Positions 8,641 to 16,812 of a DNA stretch of 64,000 nucleotides are shown in pieces. Made by a program: the position numbers and the translations under genes. Positions within the stretch are counted from its first letter, which is position 1, and each line of letters opens with the position of its first letter. The DNA comes from JBBRWO01 sp964388455 (GTDB taxonomy: Bacteria; Actinomycetota; Coriobacteriia; Anaerosomatales; JAAXUF01). The DNA lies in NCBI GenBank assembly GCA_964388455.1, contig CAYMAN010000009.1, positions 1 to 64,000 on the forward strand. Direction: 5' to 3'. The notes beneath the pieces were generated by a model, which saw only the letters and a list, made by a program, of their open reading frames with translations, had not been told where the DNA came from and ran no database searches.

Positions 8641-9327
8641 CTAAGCCTTCGCACGACCGAGCGGGACCAACACCAACACCAGTCCGTCTCGGAGTGTCAC
8701 GGGAAATGTGCCTACGTTGGCGTTGGGGTGATCGGTGGCACCGGTGCGCACGTCGTATCGCCATCCGTGCCACGGGCACATGACCTCGTAGCCGTCCATG
8801 AAGCCATCGGCGAGCGGCCCGAACGCATGACGACATAGGTTGGAGAGCGCGAACACCTCATCTCCGACGCGCGCGACTGCGATGTCGCGCTTGCCGATCT
8901 TGGTGTGGCGAATCGAGCCGGGAGCCAGATCCGCAAGGCGCATCACCGGTACGTCGATGAGCGTCCCCGGTTCCACATCCTCGACCACGCCGATGAGATC
9001 GGCGCCGTCCTCGATGTGTTCGCGGATGAACAGACCGCACCAGCACTTGTCTATGGCGGCGAACTGATCGGCGAAGAACGGAATACACGGGCAGACGATC
9101 TGCAGGTCGTCTTTAGGGTCGCCACTGCGGATTCGACAAGGGCAGTAAACGTCACCATCGCGCTCGAGTATCTCGAGCTCCGCAGCGAGCACCTCATCGA
9201 CGAAGTCGGTCTCTGTATTGAACTTGTAGCCGAGTCGCTCGGCGAAGGGTCCCATGTACTCTTTGAGATCCTCGGCGGTGGTACCGGGGCCGAACATGCG
9301 GCGCGTGGGTCGGTTCGCGTCGGTCAT
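8641..9327 (-). CDS. Ferredoxin:thioredoxin reductase catalytic domain fused to a Rieske [2Fe-2S] domain
   Basis: A 228-residue two-domain redox protein. Residues 1-115 match the catalytic beta subunit of ferredoxin:thioredoxin reductase, with Cys pairs CPC (62,64), CPC (79,81) and CWC (95,97) that would bind a [4Fe-4S] cluster and the active disulfide. Residues about 125-228 form a Rieske/ferredoxin-like domain with ligands Cys165, His167, Cys184 and His187 (CRH and CPWHGWRYD). The third FTR motif is CWC rather than CHC, so the histidine near the cluster is replaced by tryptophan. ATG at 9327 with GGGGAG upstream. A glutaredoxin-like gene ends 10 bases upstream and is a likely substrate or partner. 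Confidence 0.88.
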   Translation of the reverse strand: MTDANRPTRRMFGPGTTAEDLKEYMGPFAERLGYKFNTETDFVDEVLAAELEILERDGDVYCPCRIRSGDPKDDLQIVCPCIPFFADQFAAIDKCWCGLFIREHIEDGADLIGVVEDVEPGTLIDVPVMRLADLAPGSIRHTKIGKRDIAVARVGDEVFALSNLCRHAFGPLADGFMDGYEVMCPWHGWRYDVRTGATDHPNANVGTFPVTLRDGLVLVLVPLGRAKA

Positions 9328-9337
9328 GGATGCTCCC

Positions 9338-9583
9338 CTACAGCCCGAGGAGCTGATTCATGCGGCTCTTGTTGAAGCCGACGACGACTTCTTCGCCCAC
9401 CACCAGGACGGGAAACGACTTGCCACCGGAGAGCTTGACGACCTCTTCCACAGTCGATGTCTTCTCGTCTCCCTCGAGCGTATCCACCTCTGTCATGGTG
9501 TAGGCGACGTCGTGCTCGTCGAGGTACTTCTTGGTCATGCGGCAGTAGGGGCACGTTGAGAGTGCGTACAAATGGGTGCTCAT
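9338..9583 (-). CDS. Glutaredoxin-like / NrdH-type thiol redoxin
   Basis: An 81-residue thioredoxin-fold protein with the active site CPYC (residues 11-14) and the cis-proline segment FPVLVV. It matches glutaredoxin/NrdH-size redoxins. ATG at 9583 with AAGGAG upstream. It is the first gene of a two-gene unit with the FTR-Rieske fusion. That makes it the obvious candidate disulfide partner for electrons delivered by the reductase (inference from adjacency). Confidence 0.9.
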   Translation of the reverse strand: MSTHLYALSTCPYCRMTKKYLDEHDVAYTMTEVDTLEGDEKTSTVEEVVKLSGGKSFPVLVVGEEVVVGFNKSRMNQLLGL

Positions 9584-9830
9584 TGAGTGCTCCTTGGCGA
9601 CTGCAGCTGCGCGGGCCGATGCCGTTGCTGCTACGGGGACGAAACCGACCGAGTGCTGTACTAACTAGGTGTATTCCCAACGCGGCCGTTTGGCGTGCAT
9701 ATCTCAGACACTTAGTGAGGTCCGGGTAGCTGCCCGACGCATCCCGCAGGTCACACGTATGCGGACATGGGGTATGCACTGGGAGATGATCGCACTGCGA
9801 GAGGCAATGCGACTGAGACTAGGGGGCGCA

Positions 9831-11558
9831 ATGACAACGTGCAGTTTTCGCAAGCCAACGCTGATTCTGATGGGGTTGCTGGTGGGACTGATGCTTGGCG
9901 GCTGCACCACAGAGGTCACGGTGACGAATCCCACAACCGCGGCGAACTCGAAGGCGTGCGGAGACGAGGGCTGCCACGCCCCGGTGGTCTCGAAGCAGGC
10001 TGCCGGGCCTCATGAGGCGGCAGCCTGTACGATCTGTCATCCGGGAACCGGCGCAGCGCATGCCAAGGCTCCGAAGGTCGCCGTCGCAACCACTGACTGG
10101 CGCGTTGAATCATGCCGTGACTGTCACGCAGAGGAAGTGGACACCTACCTGTACGACGACAACGCGCAGGCAGGTCCGTTTGGCGGATCGACGCGCATTC
10201 CTCCTCAGCCGAAGGTCGCGACGTTCCCTGAGTACAACACCATCGTTGCAGGCAGCGCGTTCGCCAAGGACTACAACGAAGAAGGCGCTCACTCGGTCAT
10301 GCTTGAGGATCACTTCGCCACGACTCGCGGCAAGTTCGACACGTGCGTCCAGTGCAAGTCGACCAAGGTGGCCAAGGCGTTCCAGACGGGCTACCCCCTG
10401 ACGGTCGCATCGGACACGACGATCACGCTGACGCACACGGCATCCGGAACGGTGCCGGCGAAGCAGGTCTTCATCCCTAAGGGGACCAGACTCACGTACG
10501 CAACCGATCCCAAAACGCGCCGCGTTGACTCCAAGGCGGTATTCCCCGACAAGACGACGTACACGTCCAAGCCTTCTGCCAGTGAGGACGCGACCAAGAA
10601 CTACAACATGATGTGGGCCGCGACGATCGCCGCGATCAAAGAGACGATGCCGTACGGTGCGAGCTGCAGTCACTGCCATGATCCGCACACCGGGAAGTTC
10701 GCCTACGTTCGTCAGGCGATGATCGAATCCATCGAGGGCACGGGCGGTGTCTCGGGCAAAGGCGGCGTGAATCCCTATGTTGCGGGCTCCGCGAAGAAGA
10801 TCTCGGAGGCATCACTGAAGGATCAGCGCGTCTTGCTCTGTGCGCAATGCCACGTCGAGTACACCTGCGGGAAATCAGGTGTTGACGGCATAGAGCGTGA
10901 TGCCTACGGCTGGGCCAAAGCCAAGGACCTCCATAAGGTCTACACGCAGCAGTTCGACTACACCCAGGATTGGACGCAGAAGATCATCGGGCAGCCGCTC
11001 ATCAAGAGTCAGCACCCGGAGACCGAACTGTACTGGGAAAGCACGCACTACAACGCCGGCGCGTCGTGCGGCGACTGCCACATGCCAGAGGTGCGCAGCG
11101 CACGCGGACGGGTGTTCCGGAGCCACTGGTTCACGAGCCCCTACAAGTATCAGGACGCGAAGTATTTCACGCCCTTCGCCGAGAAGACGGGCCTGAACCC
11201 CGCGTTCAATCGCAAACCATGCGCCACCTGCCACGAGGACCGCGAGGCCCAAGGAATCGCCCAGCAGCAGGCGTTCTACAGGCGTCAAGGTGAGATCGAG
11301 AAGTTGCTCTCGGCCTCCGTTGCCCAGCTCGCTAAAGTCGCGGCCGTCAAGCAGGGCGGCGGAAAGCTCGATGCCGCAGCATATGAAAAGGCCGTCGAAT
11401 CGCATCGGAAGGCACACGTGATCTGGGAGAACCTCGCTGTCTCAGAGAACTCGATGGGGTTCCACAACTTCGACGAGGTCATGAGCTCGATGGACACTGC
11501 CGAGAAGGACGTGCGCAGCGCCATCTCGCAGGCGAAGATCGCACGCGGCTCGAAATAG
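9831..11558 (+). CDS. Octaheme cytochrome c nitrite reductase (ONR/NrfA-related), lipoprotein
   Basis: Predicted extracytoplasmic enzyme reducing nitrite to ammonium (575 aa). A lipoprotein signal ends in LGGC (Cys25). Heme sites in order are CGDEGCH (43-49, CX4CH), CTICH (66), CRDCH (95), the catalytic-type CVQCK (172-176), CSHCH (279), CAQCH (337), CGDCH (413) and CATCH (464). The last five match NrfA order, including CAQCHVEY with the catalytic tyrosine, SQHPE with the catalytic histidine and GFHN near the C-terminus. Three extra N-terminal hemes make it like Thioalkalivibrio octaheme nitrite reductase. ATG at 9831 follows AGGGGGC; an upstream ATG (9807) is less well placed. No nrfH lies adjacent. 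The quinol-oxidising cytochrome cluster at 27-34 kb could supply electrons. Confidence 0.88.
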   Translation: MTTCSFRKPTLILMGLLVGLMLGGCTTEVTVTNPTTAANSKACGDEGCHAPVVSKQAAGPHEAAACTICHPGTGAAHAKAPKVAVATTDWRVESCRDCHAEEVDTYLYDDNAQAGPFGGSTRIPPQPKVATFPEYNTIVAGSAFAKDYNEEGAHSVMLEDHFATTRGKFDTCVQCKSTKVAKAFQTGYPLTVASDTTITLTHTASGTVPAKQVFIPKGTRLTYATDPKTRRVDSKAVFPDKTTYTSKPSASEDATKNYNMMWAATIAAIKETMPYGASCSHCHDPHTGKFAYVRQAMIESIEGTGGVSGKGGVNPYVAGSAKKISEASLKDQRVLLCAQCHVEYTCGKSGVDGIERDAYGWAKAKDLHKVYTQQFDYTQDWTQKIIGQPLIKSQHPETELYWESTHYNAGASCGDCHMPEVRSARGRVFRSHWFTSPYKYQDAKYFTPFAEKTGLNPAFNRKPCATCHEDREAQGIAQQQAFYRRQGEIEKLLSASVAQLAKVAAVKQGGGKLDAAAYEKAVESHRKAHVIWENLAVSENSMGFHNFDEVMSSMDTAEKDVRSAISQAKIARGSK

Positions 11559-11586
11559 TGTCACGGCAGCGGTGTACACTGCCCGC

Positions 11587-12396
11587 ATGTCTGACTCAAG
11601 CGACATGCGGGTGGTGTTTCTCGGCTCCGGTTCCGGCGGCAACGCTGTTGCGGTGACCGACGGTGACACCACGGTACTCATAGACTGCGGTTTCTCGGCG
11701 CGTGAGGTGGCACGGCGCATGGCGCTGGCCGGTCTCGATGCGGGATCGGTCGACGCGATCCTGCTCACGCACGAGCACAGCGACCACCTGCGCGGGGTCG
11801 AGGTGTTCGCGAGGCGTCATGGGTGCGAAGTGCTCGCTACCACGGGCACCAGGCGTGCTGCCGGGCTCGACGCGATGGACGCTTGCGTGGTGGGCATCGC
11901 CGCCGGTTCCGAGGTGCGAGTGAAAACGTTGTCGGTGCTGCCGTTCCGCGTCTCGCACGATGCCGCTGAGCCGGTCGGTTTCCGTGTCACTGCAGCCGAC
12001 GGCACCTGTTTCGGCCTGGCGACCGACACGGGGGTGCTGACGCCGGAGGCTGCGGAAGGGCTCGCGGGCGTCGATCTGCTGGGACTTGAGAGCAACCACG
12101 ACCTGCGGATGCTGGAAGCGGGGCCCTACCCCGGCTTCCTCAAGCGGCGCATCCTGTCGCGTGACGGGCACTTGTCCAATCCGGATGCGGCGGATGCACT
12201 GGAGGCGCTTGTGTCGAATCGCCTCAAACGGGTGGTCGCGGTACACCGCTCGGATACCAACAACACAGCATCGCTCGCGCGTCGCGGACTAGTGGCGCGT
12301 CTGGCCGCGATCGGACTGGAGCTGCCGGTCGACGTGGCGCCGCAGAGCACGCCGCTCGACTGCAAACCATCGCAGGGGACGTTGTTCTCGGAGTAG
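11587..12396 (+). CDS. MBL-fold metallohydrolase (YycJ/WalJ-like)
   Basis: Metallo-beta-lactamase-fold protein of 269 aa. The metal-binding motif THEHSDH follows the glycine turn LGSGSGGNAVAV, and later conserved histidines occur in SHDAAEP and AVHRSDTN. The overall layout matches the YycJ/WalJ family of single-domain hydrolases, some of which act as 5-prime exonucleases or DNA-metabolism factors. Substrate is not predictable. No clear ribosome site is seen. ATG at 11587 is chosen, but 11605 (ATG) or 11572 (GTG) are possible. It lies 28 bases after the nitrite reductase gene on the same strand. Confidence 0.85.
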   Translation: MSDSSDMRVVFLGSGSGGNAVAVTDGDTTVLIDCGFSAREVARRMALAGLDAGSVDAILLTHEHSDHLRGVEVFARRHGCEVLATTGTRRAAGLDAMDACVVGIAAGSEVRVKTLSVLPFRVSHDAAEPVGFRVTAADGTCFGLATDTGVLTPEAAEGLAGVDLLGLESNHDLRMLEAGPYPGFLKRRILSRDGHLSNPDAADALEALVSNRLKRVVAVHRSDTNNTASLARRGLVARLAAIGLELPVDVAPQSTPLDCKPSQGTLFSE

Positions 12397-12400
12397 CGGG

Positions 12401-13717
12401 TCAGTCTCGGCCGACCGATTCGAGCAGATGCAGCGCGCTATCGACGTCCGATGCCTCCTGCGCCCCCGCCGCTCGCGCGCGCGTCCACAACTGAGTTGCA
12501 ACACCGTCCGTGTAGTCTCGGCCCTCGATGTCGCCGAGAAGTACGACCGGCGTTCCTGACTCGGCGTTCTCGGCGGCGATGCGCAGGTTGTCGACGTTGC
12601 CGTGACCGAAGGGGACGTCGGACACCGCGATCGCGACGGCCGAACGTGCGAGCTCTGCGACGCGGCTGACGCAGGCGGAGTCCATGGGAGCGAACGGCGG
12701 GATGAGTGCGTAGTCGACCCCGAGCGCCTCGGCGAGTGCCTGGTCGACATCGCCTGCGTTGAGCGCACCGGCCACGACTTCCCAACCCTCCAGCACCAGG
12801 CGTCGCATCAGCTGCGAGCCGCACCCTGAGCCGCCGATGACCAGCACGCGACCGCGCGCAACTGGGGCGACGGCGCCGTCGCGCAGCACCGGCGTCACAC
12901 TGACCGTCCCGGTGACGGGGTCGATGCCGACTACCGCACGCACGCCGAACACCTCGCGCACGGTGGCTGTGGTGATGGCGCGCGTGGGGGCGTCTGCGGC
13001 AGCGATGGTGCCCGCGGCGACCACGGCGATGCGGTCTGAGTATCGCGCCGCGAGGTCGAGGTCGTGGAATACCGCCAGCACCCCGATGCCCTCGTTGCGA
13101 GCGAGGTCACGCACGAGGTCGAGAACCTGCAGCCGATGATTGAGGTCGAGGTGGCTGGTGGGCTCGTCGAGCAGCAGGAGCCGAGGCTCCTGCGCGAGCG
13201 CCTGAGCGAGCGCGAGGCGCTGGAGGTCGCCACCGGAGAGCTCGTCGGTCGGCTTCTCGGCCAGGTGCAGTGTGTCGGTGAGTCGCATCGCCCGTTCGAC
13301 GACTTCGAGATCGTGCGCGCCGGGCACTGCGAATCGCGCGAGGTGCGGGTGTCGGCCCATCGTCACGAACTCGCGCGCCTCGATCGAGAACGCCGCTGAG
13401 ACCTGCTGCGGCACGACCCCGACGAGTCGCGCACGTTGCACCGCCGACAGCGCTGCAGAATCGGCACCCGCCAGCGACAGCGTCCCGCCGAGCAGGTCGG
13501 CGTCGCCGGTGACCGCTCGGAGCAGCGTCGACTTGCCGGCTCCGTTGGGGCCCACCAGGCCGACGACTTCACCGGCGCGGACCTCGAGCCTTGCGTCGGA
13601 GACGACGACCGCATCGCCATAACCGACTGTGGCTGCGATGTACGAGAGCAGAGGCGTGATGTCGGTGTTCGTCGGGTCGGTGTTCGTCGGGTCGGGGCCC
13701 GTCGGGTCGGGGCTCAT
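12401..13717 (-). CDS. btuD: Cobalamin ABC transporter ATP-binding protein with extra C-terminal domain
   Basis: ATPase of the BtuFCD vitamin B12 importer (438 aa). Residues about 25-285 are a FecCD-type ATPase: Walker A GPNGAGKST, signature LSGGDLQRLALAQAL, Walker B LLLLDEPTSHLD and H-loop VFHDLDLA. A further 150 residues begin with VLVIGGSGCGSQLMRRLV and form a glycine-rich alpha/beta domain not found in E. coli BtuD. The N-terminus contains imperfect DPTNT repeats encoded by a 15-base tandem repeat. The ATG at 13717 overlaps the permease stop (ATGA). It ends five bases from the convergent MBL gene. The corrinoid substrate is inferred from the riboswitch. Confidence 0.9.
   Translation of the reverse strand: MSPDPTGPDPTNTDPTNTDITPLLSYIAATVGYGDAVVVSDARLEVRAGEVVGLVGPNGAGKSTLLRAVTGDADLLGGTLSLAGADSAALSAVQRARLVGVVPQQVSAAFSIEAREFVTMGRHPHLARFAVPGAHDLEVVERAMRLTDTLHLAEKPTDELSGGDLQRLALAQALAQEPRLLLLDEPTSHLDLNHRLQVLDLVRDLARNEGIGVLAVFHDLDLAARYSDRIAVVAAGTIAAADAPTRAITTATVREVFGVRAVVGIDPVTGTVSVTPVLRDGAVAPVARGRVLVIGGSGCGSQLMRRLVLEGWEVVAGALNAGDVDQALAEALGVDYALIPPFAPMDSACVSRVAELARSAVAIAVSDVPFGHGNVDNLRIAAENAESGTPVVLLGDIEGRDYTDGVATQLWTRARAAGAQEASDVDSALHLLESVGRD
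13664..13717. repeat. Tandem 15-base repeat encoding the BtuD N-terminus
   Basis: About three degenerate copies of a 15-base unit (core GTCGGTGTTCGTCGG) encode the repeated Asp-Pro-Thr-(Asn/Gly)-(Thr/Pro) residues at the start of the ATPase gene. The period is a multiple of three, so copy-number change would keep the reading frame. Confidence 0.7.
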
Positions 13718-14739
13718 CGGCGTCGCTCCCCTCTGATCAGCAGCCAGATGAAGAACGGCCCGCCGAGGACGGCGGTCACGATGCCGACCGGTATCTCGAT
13801 GGGAGCGATGATGGTGCGTGCGACCAGATCGGCGAGCACCAGCACCATCGCGCCGGCGAGGAGTGACGCGGGAAGTAGCCTGCGGTGATCGGGGCCGAGC
13901 ACGAGGCGCACCATGTGCGGCACCATGAGCCCAACAAACCCGATAAGTCCCGCGACGGCCACGGCCGCAGCCGTCATCAGCGACGCCGAGGCGAGCATGA
14001 GCAGCTTGAAACGCTCGACCGACAGGCCGAGATGACCCGCGCGCTCGTCGCCCAGGAGCATGAGGTTGAGCTCGCGAGTAGACAGGAGTGGGAACACGAC
14101 CCCGAGCACCAGCATCGGGGCAATCATGGCGATGTAGGGCCAGGACGCCTGCGAGAAGCCGCCCATCATCCAGTAGACGATGGCGGACATCTGCGCGCGC
14201 GAGACCACCATCAGAAACGACGTGACCGCCGCCAGCGTGTAGGACAGCGCGACGCCGGCGAGCAGCAGCGACGTCGGGTCGAGGCGACCGCGAGTCGATG
14301 CAAGCCGCACTACCAGCAACATCGTGAGCATAGCGCCCGCGAACGCGGCGAGTGGCACGGCCCCGAACCGCAACATGGTGGCGCTCGCCGTCGCGACGAA
14401 CGCGATCATGGCTCCCAGCCCCGCGCCGCTCGAGACGCCGAGGATGTAGGGATCCGCGAGTGGATTGCGAAACAGCGCCTGGTAGAGCGCGCCCGCACCG
14501 GCGAGCGCGGCTCCCACCAGCGCCGCCAACACCACCCGCGGCAGCCGCACACCGACGATCAGCGTGTCGGACAGCCCGGAGGCGGTTCCGGTTAACGCCC
14601 TCATCAGCGCGCCGAGAACCTCACCGGGCGCCACCGACACGGCCCCCCACGCCACGCCCGCCACCATCGCTCCACCGAGTCCGAGCGACAGCACCGTGAA
14701 CGCGACGACCGAGGAGACGTGTCGGCGGGTGCGGGTCAC
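13714..14739 (-). CDS. btuC: Cobalamin ABC transporter permease (FecCD family)
   Basis: Membrane permease (341 aa from GTG 14739) with about ten hydrophobic segments. FecCD family signatures are clear: LPRVVLAALVGAALAGAGALYQALFRNPLADPYILG (read as LPR..., GA.YQ, NPLA.P..LG) and GLIGFVGLMVPH near the C-terminus. Start choice is uncertain: GTG 14739 begins four bases after the btuF stop, whereas TTG 14781 sits right against AAGGAG inside btuF. Conserved sequence begins well after both. It overlaps btuD by four bases. Confidence 0.92.
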   Translation of the reverse strand: MTRTRRHVSSVVAFTVLSLGLGGAMVAGVAWGAVSVAPGEVLGALMRALTGTASGLSDTLIVGVRLPRVVLAALVGAALAGAGALYQALFRNPLADPYILGVSSGAGLGAMIAFVATASATMLRFGAVPLAAFAGAMLTMLLVVRLASTRGRLDPTSLLLAGVALSYTLAAVTSFLMVVSRAQMSAIVYWMMGGFSQASWPYIAMIAPMLVLGVVFPLLSTRELNLMLLGDERAGHLGLSVERFKLLMLASASLMTAAAVAVAGLIGFVGLMVPHMVRLVLGPDHRRLLPASLLAGAMVLVLADLVARTIIAPIEIPVGIVTAVLGGPFFIWLLIRGERRR

Positions 14740-14743
14740 AGGA

Positions 14744-15718
14744 TTACTTCGAGACCAGATCAGGATGGAGTGCGGCAGCAATCTCCTTCAGGCCCTCGAC
14801 CACGCGCGGTCCGGGACGGGACACGAGGTTGTCGTCGAGGATGACGACACGACCGTTCTTTACCGCCGAGAGCTCACTGAAGCCAGCACGCTGCGACAGC
14901 TGAGCGGGATCGCTCATCGAACCCTTGGTCGCCATGTACACCGCGGGGTTGTCCTTGACGACCTGCTCGGCCGAGTAGGCGACCCAGCTGGGCTGCGTGA
15001 CGACGTTCTTGCCGCCAGCGAGCGTGATGAGCTCGTCGAGCAGCGTGCCGGTGCCGGCGGTGTAGAGCGGGTTCTGCGCGATCTCGACGAACGCGGTGAC
15101 AGCGTCGGTGGCCTCGACCGACTTGACGACAGCGTCGACGTCGACCTTCATGCCATCGACGAGCGCGGCGGCCTGCGAGATGGCGCCGGTCGCCTTACCG
15201 GTGCGCTCAATGGCGCTGTACACGCCGTCGAGGTTCTGCGGGTCCAACGCGATGACCGTGGCACCGAGCGCCTCGAGCTTGGCGAGCACTTCTGCCTGCA
15301 CGCCTGTGGTCGCCAGAATCAGATCAGGCTTGGCCGCGGCGATCGCCTCGATGTTGGGTGTGGTGAAGTCGCCGATCTTGGTGATCTTGGTGACTTCGGC
15401 AGGGTAGTCGTCGTAAGTGGTGACGCCGACGACCTTCTCGCCAAGGCCGAGCGCGAACGCGATCTCGGTGTTGGCGGGCGCGAGCGAGACGATTCGCTGG
15501 GGCTCGGCCTTGATGGTGACGGTGCGGCTGGCGTCGTCGGTGATGGTCACCGGGAACGTTGCCGCGACTGCCTTGGGGGCCTCGGCGGCGGGCTTCTCGG
15601 CAGGGGCGGTACAGCCGATGAGAGCGCTCAGGGCGAGCGCGGCGATGGCCACCAGGGCGAACCGGCGGGCGGTGCGGGTGGTGCGGACGTTGCGAGTGGT
15701 GCGGGCGTTACGGGACAT
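14744..15718 (-). CDS. btuF: Cobalamin ABC transporter substrate-binding lipoprotein
   Basis: Helical-backbone (class III) binding protein of 324 aa for corrinoids. ATG at 15718 follows AAGGAGG; the longer in-frame extension would run back through the terminator and is rejected. The N-terminus is rich in Arg-Thr repeats and is followed by a lipoprotein signal ending LIGC (Cys36). BtuF/FecB-type motifs include PQRIVSLAPANTEIAFALG, VGVTTYDDYP, KIGDFTTPNIEAIAAAKPDLI and a C-terminal SRPGPRVVEGL. First gene of the btuFCD operon, directly under a cobalamin riboswitch, which fixes the ligand class. Confidence 0.94.
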   Translation of the reverse strand: MSRNARTTRNVRTTRTARRFALVAIAALALSALIGCTAPAEKPAAEAPKAVAATFPVTITDDASRTVTIKAEPQRIVSLAPANTEIAFALGLGEKVVGVTTYDDYPAEVTKITKIGDFTTPNIEAIAAAKPDLILATTGVQAEVLAKLEALGATVIALDPQNLDGVYSAIERTGKATGAISQAAALVDGMKVDVDAVVKSVEATDAVTAFVEIAQNPLYTAGTGTLLDELITLAGGKNVVTQPSWVAYSAEQVVKDNPAVYMATKGSMSDPAQLSQRAGFSELSAVKNGRVVILDDNLVSRPGPRVVEGLKEIAAALHPDLVSK

Positions 15719-15764
15719 GCATCCTCCTTCAGGGGGTCGTGGTGGACGCGTCCCGCACACACAC

Positions 15765-15799
15765 GAAAACCCGCCACCTGCGATGCAGGATGAGCGGGT
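15765..15799 (-). terminator. Riboswitch-controlled intrinsic terminator
   Basis: On the minus strand ACCCGC (15799-15794) pairs with GCGGGT (15774-15769), with an inner CCTGC/GCAGG stem, followed by TTTTC. It lies between the riboswitch and btuF, so cobalamin binding would stop transcription of btuFCD. Confidence 0.85.
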
Positions 15800-15886
15800 C
15801 CTCGACTGGTTCGGAGCGGTTCGGGGTGATCGACGGGGTTCCGGCGACACCGCGAGCCGGCCTCAAGTCCTCGAAGGCCGCGTCGC

Positions 15887-16017
15887 GCATCACTCGGCAG
15901 GTCTCCTGACTGGCGATCGCAGCACGCACGGTCGCATCACAGTGGCGGGTACCGTCCCGGATTCTCACCGGGTTCCCTATTCTCCCGCGGCTCTCGCGCA
16001 CGGGCACCGAATGACGC
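15887..16017 (-). promoter_or_regulatory. Cobalamin riboswitch
   Basis: The minus strand carries the B12 box (GCCAGTCAGGAGACCTGCC) and the upstream core with GGGAA, GGTGAGAATCC and CCCGCCACTGT, all diagnostic of the cobalamin aptamer. A 9-base-pair P1 helix with two G-U pairs closes 16017-16009 with 15895-15887. At about 131 nucleotides it is compact. It precedes an intrinsic terminator and btuFCD. Confidence 0.95.
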
Positions 16018-16099
16018 CTGTTCAATTGGCAATGCGGAGAGTCTACTCGATGAGGGCACGCCCCGACCACAGATGCAGGTCAGACGGCTCAGCAGCAGG

Positions 16100-16681
16100 C
16101 TAGAAGAGCTGCTGCACGGCGTGCGAGGCCGCGGCCGCGCCGTACTCGGCGTAGAAGTCCTCGACGCTGAGGAAGATCTTGGAATCAAGCGCCCAGCCGA
16201 GTTGTTCGAGCGCGTCGATCGCTGCATCGAGCAGGATCGCGTGGTTTGCGAAGATCGCGAGGGTCTCGGCGTTCAGCTCGCGGTAGCCGTTGCCGTAGAG
16301 CTCGAACCGGCTGGCCGGTGTGTGTACCAGCACTGATTCGCAGAAGTTTCCTTGTCCGACGAACTCCAGGCCGAAGACACCATGGTCGCTTTCGAAGCGG
16401 CGCCGATACGACCGACCGGTGGCCTCGTAGTCGCATGCCCGCGCGAGCACATCGAGATCGCATGCCGTGCGAAACGGGCAGTCAGGCATGACCAGCAGTA
16501 GCTCGCGCAAGTTGGCCAGCATGATCAGGTGCCTGTCAGAGGTGGTGCCGCGCAGCAGTGTGAACGCGAACAGTGCGTCGGAGTCCGCGTGGGCCGAGAT
16601 GAGCGTTGAGGCGAGGTCCAGATCGATGCGCTCATCTTCCAAAACGTGCATGGCCCTGCGTGTGGTTGCCACCTGGATCAC
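16100..16681 (-). CDS. Conserved hypothetical protein
   Basis: A soluble protein of 193 aa with no signal peptide or membrane segment. The sequence mixes alternating hydrophobic strands (LFAFTLL, LIMLANLRELLLVM, GVFGLEFVGQG, SRFELYGNGYREL) with a C-terminal helical part (ILLDAAIDALEQLGWALDSK). I do not recognise the family. The GTG at 16681 has no ribosome site; an ATG at 16651 behind AGGG is an alternative (183 aa). It lies just upstream of the cobalamin riboswitch on the same strand, 82 bases from it. A link to B12 is not shown. Confidence 0.6.
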   Translation of the reverse strand: MIQVATTRRAMHVLEDERIDLDLASTLISAHADSDALFAFTLLRGTTSDRHLIMLANLRELLLVMPDCPFRTACDLDVLARACDYEATGRSYRRRFESDHGVFGLEFVGQGNFCESVLVHTPASRFELYGNGYRELNAETLAIFANHAILLDAAIDALEQLGWALDSKIFLSVEDFYAEYGAAAASHAVQQLF

Positions 16682-16812
16682 CCACTGCGGTCGAATTTGT
16701 CGTCACCACAAGTGTCGGCAGCGGAGCGCTGCATTGACTGTGACGAATCTCACAACTCGACCCGCAGGCTTCTTCAGGCTTCTTGGAGAATCCTAAGCTT
16801 GGGTGTGGAAGC

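Noticed and set aside
10341..10361. CVQCK in the nitrite reductase as a sequencing error for CXXCH
   Set aside because: Lysine at this position is the known proximal ligand of the catalytic heme in NrfA and octaheme nitrite reductases, and the surrounding motifs agree.
13664..13717. Possible CRISPR-like tandem repeat
   Set aside because: Repeat unit of 15 bases without spacers, fully inside a coding region and encoding repeated Asp-Pro-Thr residues.
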